Shown: one piece after another, positions 11,601 through 21,759 of the stretch
Layout: each line of letters starts with the position of its first letter
How positions within the stretch are numbered: position 1 is the stretch's first letter
DNA from: Collodictyon triciliatum
Lineage: Eukaryota > CRuMs
Reading direction: 5' to 3'
DNA: 25,929 bases
Assembly (NCBI GenBank): GCA_043381765.1
Contig: JBHJMP010001030.1
Location: forward strand, 1-25,929
Notes under the pieces: generated by a model
The model's input: the letters and a program-made list of their open reading frames with translations, nothing else
Told to the model about the DNA's origin: nothing
Databases searched by the model: none
Made by a program: the position numbers and the translations under genes

Positions 11601-14571
11601 TTGAGAAATAAAAGAAAAAAAGATATGATATAATTGGGAAAATCTGATGAAGGCAAAATCAGGAATAGACCTGTATGAGTTCAAGGGCCAGAATCTTGCG
11701 TCTAATATCCAGGGAGTCGATAGATAACCTGCACCATGGGCGTAGGAAAATAAGAAAATATATATGTAAAAAAGAGGGCAGACTATTTTCGATTTAAACA
11801 ATAGCGGAGCTGTATCCACTCTGCATGGTAAAGTTGCATAGTGAATCAATTAACCCGATAGGCGTTTCCTTTTGAGAGTGTCGGAATAACGAACGAAGCA
11901 CAAGAAAAGCGTCACGTTCATAGTCATCTCCGAACGCAATACTGAAGTAGAAGGCAGCACACCCCATGAGCAACGTGTTTTAGGGGGGAAAAACATATAT
12001 TTGCAGTATATCAACATAGGAATCAAGCATAGGAGATGGAGGGATGGGCGAATGATAATGGAATCCAACGATTACCCGTCCACAGGGTCGAGGGCTCGGG
12101 AGTTTCTTTTGGCAATATAGCCACTTGGTAGCTATAAAAAGTCATGATACCTTCAGAATGCACGAAAAAAAGAATGCGCCATACAATACTATCAAAAGAA
12201 AAAAAAACGAACGCAAAAGCAATCAAGAAAGTCTTCTACTTACTGTAGAGTGCAGAGAAGACGCTTCTGCTGGAGCAGCTAAAAGAGGATAAACCCACAC
12301 ACGATAGATGAGAAAGACTAATAAGCGTTATTACACTGATAACGGCGAGTATAAGAGGACGGTTACCTGATTCGGTCTCGTGCGGCGGATTTAAATGCTC
12401 AGGAGATGGTACCTGTGACGTTAATCATAATTGATTTATAAAAGCAAATTGTAGAGCAACAAGTAGGCTGTGGGCAATCAATAACACCCTATGTAGGTAA
12501 AGTAGGAATGCAGCCTCGATGAATACCTCTGTCTGCAACTCTTCCTTGGCAGAAGAATTTGTTGATACAGCAGGGATGGGTGCTAGGCCCTCAGCAACTT
12601 CACCATCAGTCTCCTTCTTTTCGGATACTTCTGTTTCCGTTAGTGAAGGATTTGCTTCCAAAACCTCAGATTTTGTCTCCTTTTCTGCTTCGGTGTGCCC
12701 ATCGCCTCCCTTTACATCATCCACATTTGCACCTGCTTATTGAATGAACATGAATTTACATACACTCCACTGGCACAAGATATGCAGAATATTTTTTTTT
12801 CAAAAGAAATATGAAATAATAATGGCGACTGCTTCCATCCGGCAACTCAGTTGGAGAGACTCTGTCCTCTGCGTGTGATGCAGATTCTTGTGGAGGCTGG
12901 ATGGTTTCGATTTCAAGATTTTCTGCCTTTTTTTCCGTGAGTATTGGCGGGGTTGATAAATTGGTTGGAGATGCGGCGTGGCTATTCGGCTCCTTCTGAT
13001 CATTTATTGCTGGATATTAGATTGACATTGAAACAATGCATGAAGGTAAAAGTGGGGATTTTGGAATACTATCATACGGTATGCTGCTGCATCTTTGAAA
13101 AAACAGCGTTTATCATTTGTGTCAGGGTGGCTTTGGCAGTTATTTGATTCGTTGGGTTTTTGCTAATTAAGAGGGAAAAACGATTCAGCCATAAAAGGAT
13201 ATCAAAAACATCAAACTATGATATTTGCCATCCAAACGCGCTCTAAAACAACCATCTATGTAATACATAATGGATCGAAAAATAGAGCATCTCGAGTGCA
13301 TTTACTTTAAACAAGCAAGGGGGAAAAAGTATTTTAAGATGGGTTTTGGATAGGCACCTTGTCAAGTGAATGTATCTGCATGTTCTTAACACTCTCATTA
13401 AAGTGGAATCGTGGATTTCGAATATCGGCGATGTGACCGAGCTCAAAAGGGCCTGGTGATTTTACATCAGGATTTTATGAAAAAGAGTGACACATTATAT
13501 TCTAAGGCAAGATTTCAAAGGACTCGTGTTCCTAGGTCAACCCAAAAAAGATACCAATCGGGCAAAATAGTGAAAGAATGGAAGCGAGTGGAATTTAACC
13601 TTCAAGGCCTGCAGCTGGACATTTTCGTCAGGTATGTCGTAGCAGTCGCAAATAGTATTGACAACTTTGTCAACAAACGTCATACTTGAGTACTGTTCAG
13701 CGAGAAACCCCCCTCGAACAAATCCGTACGCCATGAGTTTCTAGTAAGATTAGACGAATTGTAAGCTATTATTTCGCCCAGTATTTTCAGGACCTTGTTT
13801 AGGATTATCTGCATGGGCATCTTAAGCATGTTTTGGTGCCAGAGGTGAGCTTTGTGACATTTGATGATGATGATGATGATGATGATGTTTGTTGTTTGTT
13901 GTTTGTTGTTTGTTGTTGCATGAGGCGGTCAATTAACATACCTGGATGGCATCGAGTGCAGTTTGGACAATCTTTGGCTGCTTGGATTCGCACGCCAGTT
14001 GAAGCGGATGAAACAATCGCAATGACTCGACAAAGATTACCTCTACAGAACTTTGGGCACCACAAGAAAAATCAGTATAAATGTTGCATTTCCTGCGCAG
14101 TCTAGAATAAGTCAAAGAAAATAAGCGGGACAAAAAGAACGGCGAATTCAGGGAACATACTCTGGGGATATGCTACTAGCAGACGAGGCAGACGAGGGGA
14201 GACGAGAGGACTTCTCGAGCTCCGCTATACACGATGTGTGTATGTGTCAATTACAACACCAACATAATGAGAGATGATGAGAAATAGATAGAATAGAAGA
14301 AAGATGAAGTGATATAGAGCAAAATGGGTGAGAAATCGAGATGTGGCGCAGTGAATACCACATGCCCTATAAGAAAGATAAGAGACTGACCAAGGCAGTC
14401 GGTACAGGCACTTTTGAGAGCAGCAAACTTCTTTCCAGATGCTTGTTTCGCTATTTCTTGCAGAGCGCGGCTTAATAGAAGGTGGAACGAGTTTGCATCC
14501 GACGGAAAATCAGAAGACCGACGACTCTCGCCCGATTTGCGAGCCTCCGTAATCCGAAGCACGGGATTCAT
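2850..14571 (-). CDS. SEC7: BIG/Sec7-type Arf guanine-nucleotide exchange factor, about 51 exons
   Basis: This large Arf-GEF loads GTP on Arf1-class GTPases at the trans-Golgi. Exons in transcript order: 14571-14391, 14224-14161, 14050-13942, 13740-13600, 13452-13358, 13162-13078, 12995-12830, 12732-12527, 12412-12367, 12278-12244, 12131-12076, 11941-11855, 11728-11671, 11579-11486, 11406-11324, 11233-11123, 11026-10956, 10716-10629, 10513-10438, 10355-10276, 10137-10039, 9949-9891, 9792-9733, 9605-9525, 9451-9339, 9220-9099, 8944-8851, 8698-8625, 8467-8330, 8210-8111, 7947-7823, 7735-7637 (end uncertain), 7335-7201 (start uncertain), 7042-6956, 6799-6710, 6591-6511, 6417-6325, 6202-6097, 6031-5969, 5824-5749, 5601-5519, 5400-5298, 5190-5061, 4791-4659, 4510-4440, 4349-4208, 4078-3906, 3798-3744, 3635-3494, 3371-3170, 3014-2850. 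Apart from the uncertain 7637/7335 junction, phases agree and no stop interrupts the frame. The model gives about 1,741 residues, close to animal BIG1/BIG2 (about 1,800). The stop is TAA at 2852-2850. The start at 14571 is the first in-frame ATG before DCB-like sequence. Confidence 0.94.
7201..7735 (-). other. Uncertain exon junction in the Arf-GEF (linker after HDS1)
   Basis: Exon 32 begins at 7735 ([14 protein letters not shown]) and stays open past 7600. Exon 33 contains [12 protein letters not shown] and ends at 7201 after TRLND. Joining a GT at 7637 to an AG before 7335 keeps phase 0, but that donor is weak. A better-looking donor at 7617 is in phase 2 and does not fit any obvious acceptor. 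A missed micro-exon would explain this. The protein segment is a variable linker in the family. Confidence 0.5.
8851..10137 (-). other. Catalytic Sec7 domain of the Arf-GEF, exons 21-27
   Basis: The domain runs from about residue 650 ([18 protein letters not shown]) to about 850. Motif [12 protein letters not shown] in exon 25 holds the invariant glutamic finger (about E755), which displaces Mg2+ and nucleotide from Arf. Exon 26 encodes the hydrophobic-groove motif [19 protein letters not shown]789, S790, D797 and M807 sit at the four positions known to give brefeldin A sensitivity. The intervening [13 protein letters not shown] and [11 protein letters not shown] segments are also typical. 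The domain looks intact and active. Confidence 0.96.
10956..11941 (-). other. HUS (homology upstream of Sec7) domain of the Arf-GEF, exons 12-17
   Basis: Exon 12 carries [18 protein letters not shown], the start of the HUS domain. Exon 14 has the helix [17 protein letters not shown], exon 15 [16 protein letters not shown], exon 16 [15 protein letters not shown], and exon 17 the HUS box FLNYDCD (about residues 548-554), the family's hallmark motif. Together with the DCB region, HUS regulates the Sec7 domain and membrane recruitment. Confidence 0.93.
12076..12995 (-). other. DCB-HUS linker of the Arf-GEF, exons 7-11
   Basis: Exons 12995-12830, 12732-12527, 12412-12367, 12278-12244 and 12131-12076 encode a Glu/Lys/Ser/Pro/Thr-rich, probably disordered segment (for example [16 protein letters not shown]). 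The family has a variable acidic linker at this place. Phases are consistent, but the lack of conservation makes these exon ends less certain than elsewhere in the gene. Confidence 0.7.
13078..14571 (-). other. DCB (dimerisation and cyclophilin-binding) region of the Arf-GEF, exons 1-6
   Basis: Exon 1 encodes a helix starting [10 protein letters not shown]. Exon 3 carries [20 protein letters not shown], exon 4 KLMAYG and [12 protein letters not shown], exon 5 [19 protein letters not shown], and exon 6 [17 protein letters not shown]. These match, in order, the most conserved DCB stretches of BIG1/BIG2 and fungal Sec7. DCB domains mediate dimerisation and Golgi membrane or partner binding. Exons 2-6 join with matching phases. 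Confidence 0.92.
13863..13915. repeat. GAT trinucleotide run followed by TTTGTTG heptamer repeat (Arf-GEF intron 3)
   Basis: About eight GAT copies (13863-13887) abut four exact TTTGTTG copies (13888-13915). Both lie in the minus-strand intron between exons 13942 and 13740. Confidence 0.9.
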
Positions 14572-15133
14572 TCGCCCACACGGTGTCCTTTGTGCGCGCA
14601 GCAGTCAGTTTAGTCAGTGGCTCGCAGACTTTTCAGAATGTGGACAGAGGTGGGCGTAAACAGGAAATCGTTCGCTGGGCCGAAGCGAAAGAGGGAGAGA
14701 CACGCGGCAGCAAAAGAGGCGGATCTGCGCAGGCTTTGCTGAGCCTCGAATGGTTCGAGGAAGGCTCAAATGCCGATCAAAAGTAGGCACAGGCAGCGGC
14801 CCTGTTTGGTAGAGGAGTGCGGAAGAACAAGAGCAGAAACAGGGGAGTGAGGCGGTTCAAGAGTCGGCGGCAAAGGGCGTTGACCGAAGTGAAAAGGGAC
14901 GACGACGCCGGGTTTTCTGTTTGATCATATGCGCAAAGCGATCGGCACACGAGCTCCACAAACAAGAAAAAGAATCCCTTTTGCGGATGCGGATAGGCGG
15001 TTCGATTCTTGTCTGGGGCATCAGAGTCCTTATTTGGTATCACACACCAAGCTCACATCTGTGATTTTTATTGATCTATTTTGTTTTATTGATTCATGCT
15101 TCATTTTTTGTTTGATTTTCTTTATTTGATTCA
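14572..15133. other. Intergenic region: Arf-GEF promoter side and 3' end of the unknown gene
   Basis: The 562 bases lie between two genes in the same orientation, so they should hold the 3' UTR of the unrecognised gene and the promoter and 5' UTR of the Arf-GEF. Bases 14572-15010 are more GC-rich than the introns around them. Short open frames on both strands match nothing I know. No clear TATA box or other named element was found. Confidence 0.5.
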
Positions 15134-15898
15134 TCATGAGCTTTCAAGACCCGATACGAACTCGCGCATCGTCTTGAAGACATCCCAGGCGTATGCAATC
15201 GAGATGTTCGGGAAGGGATACTGGTCCTGCGTGAAGTCGACTGTCTCGCCGAAGCATTGCGAATCGCAACCACAACGAGGGGAAATAGAGGAAAACAGGT
15301 AATCAGTCATACATTTGACAATCCTTTTCTATGCAAAATTGGCTTTGTTGCTGAAGTTATTTCGAAAATAATAAAGAAAAAAACTTTGAACATCAGAGAG
15401 AAAAAGGAGGAATCGCGCATAGGCAAAATCGGTGCAAGAGTACACACAACATGCAGGTACAAAGTCACGTAGAAGGCCCATGCTTCATGGGCAATGAAAA
15501 GAATAACCAATCTCAAGAAAGCAGCCACACAGACTTCTGATTTACAAAGAAACTCTGCGCTTACCATAACCGCCCAAAAACATGTTGAGGCTGCGCACGG
15601 GCTCGTAATCATCCATCTCCAAATACTCTCCTATGAAGCTCTCCAAGGCGGCAACCAACTCTTCCACAAGACTGCGCGGCAGTGACTTCATGTACTGGTC
15701 CAGAGATTGCCGCATTTGAACCTTTTTTTCAAAAAGTAGCAAAGAGAGAAAGAAGAAAAATTAGTTTGAAATTAAGTAATCTGCCAAGACGAAACAATCT
15801 ATGGATAACAATCTGATTCGGCAGGGGCTTTACTGTTTTTTTTGTTTTGAATTTTTGTTTTTTTTTTGTTTTTTGTTTTTTTGTTTTTTTGTTTTTTT
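15134..15898 (-). CDS. Unrecognised protein, last two exons; upstream part lost at the N gap
   Basis: Exon 15721-15565 encodes 52 codons, including SLPRSLVEELVAALESFIGE, EYLEMDDYEPVR and NMFLGGYG. It joins in phase 1 to exon 15240-15134, which encodes FTQDQYPFPNISIAYAWDVF and TMREFVSGLES before a TGA at 15136-15134. The donor is TATG/GTAAGC and the acceptor GACAG. Coding is supported by composition, matched phases and the regular amphipathic helix-like exon 1, not by a family match. No membrane span or known motif is visible. The acceptor AG before 15721 follows an A run, so further exons lie upstream, probably inside or beyond the run of N. The gene sits between topoisomerase III-beta and the Arf-GEF on the same strand. 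Confidence 0.55.
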
Positions 15899-16017
15899 NN
15901 NNNNNNNNNNNNNNNNNNNNNNNNNNNNNNNNNNNNNNNNNNNNNNNNNNNNNNNNNNNNNNNNNNNNNNNNNNNNNNNNNNNNNNNNNNNNNNNNNNNN
16001 NNNNNNNNNNNNNNNNN
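15899..16017. other. Assembly gap (119 N) flanked by T-rich low-complexity sequence
   Basis: The gap is preceded by runs of T broken by single G (15836-15898) and followed by more T. The true size and content are unknown. The unrecognised minus-strand gene probably extends into it. Confidence 0.95.
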
Positions 16018-16303
16018 TTTTTTGGTTTTAATGAGTGTCGTGCGGGTTTGTGGGCAAGAATTGGATGAAAGGCGCTTTTGCGAATGCAGCTCAGAATGTA
16101 TCGAGTACATCATTTTTTTCCCTTTATTTGAATCAAAGTTATCAAATACATCATAATATATAATTAGCGTAAAATAGGATTCCATTTATTTATAAATACT
16201 AAAATTTATAAATTAATAATTATGAAATATAATAAATTCCATATATAGATAGAACATCAACGTCCTTGATCCAAACTGGTAAGACAACACCAACAGTTAG
16301 CAG

Positions 16304-16440
16304 TAAGAAAAAGAAAAGAAAAAGAAAAGAAAAGAAAAGAAAAAGAAAAAGAAAAAGAAAAAGAAAAAGAAAAAGAAAAAGAAAAAGAAAAAGAAAAAGA
16401 AAAAGAAAAAGAAAAAGAAAAAGAAAAAAGAAAAAAAAGA
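16304..16440. repeat. GAAAA/GAAAAA tandem repeat
   Basis: After a few 5-mers, about 15 exact GAAAAA hexamers run from 16339 to 16428, then degenerate into longer A runs. It lies just downstream of the topoisomerase stop codon on the minus strand, as a TTTTTC tract in the presumed 3' UTR. Confidence 0.93.
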
Positions 16441-16534
16441 TAATAGAAAAAAGAAAAGAGGAAATCACAACAACCGGAGCCCAGAGACGATGGATTTTCT
16501 TGGAGCTTGTTTATGCGGCGCCCTAACCACACAG

Positions 16535-16658
16535 CTAAAAGAATTCTCTTTCTCTCCTGCCTCTCCCTCGCCCGCGCCTTCCTCTCCCGCCACGTCTGTT
16601 TGCAGAACGGTTCCTTTGGAATCTTGGATGCTTCATCTTCCCATGCCTTTGATGGTTG
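16535..16658 (-). other. TOP3B: Last TOP3B exon with RG-rich tail
   Basis: The exon encodes a basic segment ending in [15 protein letters not shown] followed by a short acidic/aromatic end and TAG at 16537-16535. In animal TOP3B the equivalent RGG box binds RNA and helps TDRD3/FMRP association. Here the repeats are RGR-rich rather than classic RGG. The acceptor at 16659-16660 fits phase 2. Confidence 0.88.
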
Positions 16659-19600
16659 CTTTCATTATCATCACGATTATCATTATGTAATAAATAAATA
16701 AACAAGAAAAGGGAGAGATAAGTCAACTTTTGGAATTATTATATTTTTTTTTCTTGCTACTTTGGGGTTGGAATGTTGTTGGGAATATGACCTGAAGTTG
16801 AGATGGCCGAACAGGTATTCATCGCAAAACAGACATCCTTCAAAGGATGTTTCTCCGCTGGGAAGAGCTCCTGTTGTCTTGTGAAATTCGATTTTTACGA
16901 TGGTGGACATACATTCCTGTAAAAGAGATGGGGTGGATTGGTATGGAAGGAACGAGCACCCTTGATATTGCGATAGTGCCTTTGAGATACAGTTTTAGAT
17001 AGACTTTCGATTATTACGATTATGATTGTGATTATTATCATTATCATTATTATTATAGCTTAAAATAAAGGAATAAAAGAATAAAACAGAAAATCGGTTA
17101 TGGAACATGATCTTCAAAAATGATATCATCAACAATATTTTTTTTGAAACCCACTTCGCAAATATCATCAGTCGTATCTATTTCTATTAGGATTAATGAG
17201 TGCATTTGAGATTAGTGATATATAACGGTTATGATTGTTTACAATAAATGTATATTAGAGGGTATATTATTAAAAAAAAACTCATCATATATATTAATGT
17301 TAATATATAAATGATGACCAAAAAAATTATTTTTTTTACTAGCAATACAGAAAATATACTGTGAATATTCGGCGGCAAAACAACCACGCAGTTACAGGTA
17401 TTGCATGAAGCACGCCACTTTGGTCCGCTTGTTGTTTCCAAACAAATGACGCCTTCGCATTCATGACACTATGGTTAAGAGACAATATGTCATGCTTGTG
17501 GGATATCGTCATGCCAATGAATATAGCACCATTTTTATGGTGCCACATGTCTTCTTTTTAAGAGCGAAAAGAAAGGAATATATATATATATATTGATGCA
17601 TCAGAACTTGTCTATGTTCTTTGCATGGTTATTCTATAATAATTTTTTTTTAAAAAAAAAAAGAGGATTATTTTCATCATTTCATAATGTTGTTAATGTT
17701 ACTGATGATACCTGACATAAAGAAGTGGAGATTTGGCTTTGACTACATGTGGGGTGTGTACATCCAAAGCAGGTCATTCCTGCAACATTCAACCTTCTTT
17801 TTTTATTTTCGATTGCTGATTTTTTATTGCAAGGTGAATGGTATTATGACATCCGATGTTGATTAGTGAGTGAAGACAGCTCTGAGTTGTGTAATAAGCT
17901 TGCCTTTTTGCTTATTCTCAAATGGAGGATTGTTATAGCAGAACGGGCAGAGTGGATAAGTTTTCCCGTCAGATCCTGTTGAAAACAGCACAAGCTCAAA
18001 GTCGTCCAAGGGGCACTTGATTTCTTTGTAAAGCTGTGTTTGTGTCATATGAGTAGATAAAAGAAATAATTATTGATACAGAGTTTATGAATGAGTCACG
18101 ATAAGATTATCGATAGGAGAAAATAATAATTAGACAAGGAATTTATCCTTCATATGGTGCATAACTACCCTCAAACTGTGATACATGTCATATTTGAAAT
18201 TTTTAGCGATGGCATAACAGTACAAAATAATTTACTAATTCAATAGAACATATACTGCTTATATCTAAAGATTAAGAAACCTTTATAGTCCCATTTTGGG
18301 GGAGGGAATATGTCTCATCACAATGAGCACAATGAAGCCTCTGAGGCCTGTGTTTAAGATTATTGAGTGGAGTCTTTGAATGGGATAAAGGAAAAATGAT
18401 TATTCAGTTGCATGCCTCGCGTATGAATGCGAGCGCCCTCATATATTAATAGTTAAGGTCAAAATACATACTTTATCATACACACATACAAATTGATACA
18501 TTTTTCCGAATAAAAATAGTGGTAATAAAAAAAAAAACAAATAAAAACGTGTCGCGATGAACGAGAAGGAAAAGAAAACCTCAAATTGACATATTTCATG
18601 AAGCGTCGGCATTTTCCGCATCGCGAGAAAGGTTTTCCGGTGGACTCAAGAGGGGAAAAAGATACCTCAAATAACTCATCCATAGACGCAATCTATAATT
18701 GGGATATCAATTCGTTATGGTTAATCGCATAATATGCGCAATTCTGAATAATCTGTGAGAAAAATGAAGGATAAATTCAAGTATCTCGATTATATAAATA
18801 TTCCAATGATTGAAGGTGTCAATTTCCTGCACAGAAAACACAGTTTGCAAGAATTTTTTTTAAAATTAATCAATAATCAACTACGACAGAGATATCTGAT
18901 TGTTTCATATTTGATGGAACGGAGGATATTAATAAGGAAAGACCTTTTGTATGAAGTAATCAAACTTTCGGCGAAAAATATCCAATGCGTGTGCGGTGAC
19001 GTCTTCGTAGGAGGCAGTACCATTTGCAATCATAGTAATGTTTTGCTCGATATTGCTTCGTATGCTGTGGGTAATTTTTTTTTTTTTATAAAATTTATTA
19101 TGTCAGAGTTGCGCTAAATGTGTGATTGTTGACAAACAATCACTTGTATTGAATAAAACAAAATAAATAACTTACGATGGTAAAACAATCTCTGGGTCTA
19201 TTTTATCTGTTAGGTGCATCGATTTTGAAATTGATTTACTTTAAAGACAATTACATATTAACATCGATATGAAGAATAAGAACAAGAAAGAGCTCTAGCA
19301 AAATGGAGGAGAAATAGGGGTGTCATACAGTATCCGTGGACCAAAACAATCCCAAGTGTTGTGGGAACAAGAGTTCTACTTGGACCTGCAACCTATATCA
19401 CAAATTTGGCATGTGTATCAGCTTTTCCTCCTTAAAAAGCATTAAATGATGAAAGCGTGAAAATGGAGAAGAGACATTTATATGATGTTTGATAATATGA
19501 AATTCATTTGATTTGTTCTGTTTATCACGGTGAAAAAGTTTGTATACTTGACAATAGTTTCTCTCGCATATGTTGTTAATGTGAACAGGGATACTGGCAT

Positions 19601-21707
19601 CTGTTCCAATTCCATATTCTTCCATCTTGAGGTATTTTATTCAACAATTCATGCAAAATGTTATTGAAATACAGCGGTCGATTTATTTATACATATATGT
19701 ATGTAAAAGCTTAACCTTGGAAATTAATTCGGACTCTGTGAGGTATCCTGGAGGCGTCGTTTTATCCATCTTCAACTATTTAAATAATAAAACAATTGTG
19801 TTATTAGTCGTGGTTTTTTTTTTGTCTGCATATAATGACGGGTATAGCTCAATATTTGAAAATAATAATTAATTTGGTGTGCACTTTGAGGTCGGTCACT
19901 TCGATGGAATCTCCTTCAACAAATGTTGGGATCCAATCATCTTTCATCCCCGAATTGGGCAGGAGTGCAGTAAATCCAGGGGATAGAATACGCTTTCCTT
20001 TTCATAAACAAAATGCGGGAGATAGAGAAAGAGAGATTTTGTGATAATGACACAGCTACGAAGGGTGTTGAAAGGCATTATACACACCTTCGCAAATGAA
20101 TATTTCTGAGCCTATCGAGAACGTTATTTTCGTCTTAATGTAGCGACAATCAGGGCTGAATATTTCAGTTTGAGAGTGATTAGCACATGTTAGTCATCAT
20201 GTTAATGGGAGAAAAAACCTGACAGTAGCGATAAAATGCCTAGTAATTAAGTCATAGAGCCTGTAGGTATCTCCTCCACCGAGTGATGTCTCTGTTGCCA
20301 TTCTCATGGGAGTGCTTCCCATTTATTTATTTATTTTGGTTAGTAACGTAATTGAGTAATGAAATATTACACTTTGATTAAAAGGAAAAGGAGAAGAAAA
20401 AAGAAAAGTGTCCGCAATCTGGATGTATCATCTTCTATGTTTAGCCATACATCGGTGGATGATCGCCTACATTATATATTAAACCTTAAAACGATAAAGT
20501 GAAAACTCTAATTATTATTTGACATTGTTTCCTGCGCATGTAATCTAATCATAAATGTTGACAACGTTCTAGACTGTTTGTGTATAGTGAACCTGCGTCA
20601 TGTCCTTGTTTGGCAGTATTTAATCCTCGTTTAACCAACTCATCCACGTAATTTCCCCTAGAGTGATTTTAAGTTACAGATGAAAACATGAAAACATGAA
20701 AACATGAAAACATGAAAACATGAAAACATGAAAACATGAAAACATGAAAACATGAAAACATGAAAACATGAAAACATGAAAACAAATAAATGAATAACGA
20801 AGAAAAAAACCCCACGAAATGCGTAATATGATAAATATTGCGGTACTTGATGGATTCATTTCCATAACTCACCAAAATGCAACTGATAAATATCTTTTGT
20901 GTAATTTTATTACTGTTGATAAGGATAAACATACCACACAGGATGCGATTTGTGTTCACTCAAGGAGGCATGCAGGTCAAAAGAGGAGGGGTACTGCGTG
21001 CTTTCAGTTCTAGGATAGCTGATGTAACCTTGGATATATCTAGATTGAATTTTTAATCTGGTAAGAAACCGGCATAAATTAAAAGAGGTAAAAGAAAGAA
21101 AATAACCAAACTTAATTAATCTTTTCAACAGCAAGACCAAATATAAGCTGGCAAAGTGAGAACATTAATTTCCCAACTGAACATCATATTGAAAGGAAGG
21201 ATAAATCTGAGTAAACATGAAATTTTCATGAAAATAGGGCAGCCGAAAATTTCAACCAATAATACATCATAATTTCCTTCTGATCATTCTTGAATCGAAT
21301 AAAGGAAAGAATGTCAATCTAATCATAAAATTACAATCTTTCAGCAATATTCATTGTATGATGAGGGCTCATTCCTAACACGGTAGATGCCTTTTTCAAC
21401 ATTTCCACGGTATTCAATGGTGTAGGACGAGGAAATCGGGCTTCTTTCTCAGAGATGAGTGTGACCCTAAAAACAACATATCATCATGTGTGATTAGTTT
21501 TGAAAAAAATGTTAATTTTTGATACGCATACATAAAAAAAAATCATTTTAACTGTATCAAACAACCTGGCAAGTTTCTCTTTCTCTAAAATGTGCTCAAA
21601 AGCAAGGGCAATATCGCGGTCGAAAATGATCCCTCTGTCCCAATGGAGATTAATAAAGGCTCCTTCTCTTTGGATTACAGGTTTCTGATGCAGGTAAAGC
21701 GTTTTTA

Positions 21708-21759
<52 letters not shown>

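Larger units (their letters stand above)
15743..16534. other. Region between the unknown gene and topoisomerase III-beta
   Basis: Apart from the gap and the GAAAAA repeat, this holds AT-rich sequence. It should contain the 3' UTR of the topoisomerase gene and upstream parts of the unknown gene. Open frames across the N run and the repeat are artefacts of low complexity. Confidence 0.5.

Noticed and set aside
15799-16185. Open frames crossing the N run
   Set aside because: They exist only because N is not read as stop; flanks are homopolymer.
16220-16532. Open frames of Lys-Arg or Phe-Leu/Ser repeats on both strands
   Set aside because: They arise from the GAAAAA hexamer array and have no start, stop or family support.
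18755-19117. Plus-strand open frame of 120 codons
   Set aside because: It overlaps the TOP3B exon 19064-18944 on the opposite strand and spans its flanking introns.
20669-20959. Minus-strand open frame with a repeating Cys-Phe-His-Val-Phe-Met-Phe-Ser pattern
   Set aside because: It is only the translation of the 8-base repeat, which is open in several frames, and it overlaps a TOP3B intron and exon 11 out of frame.
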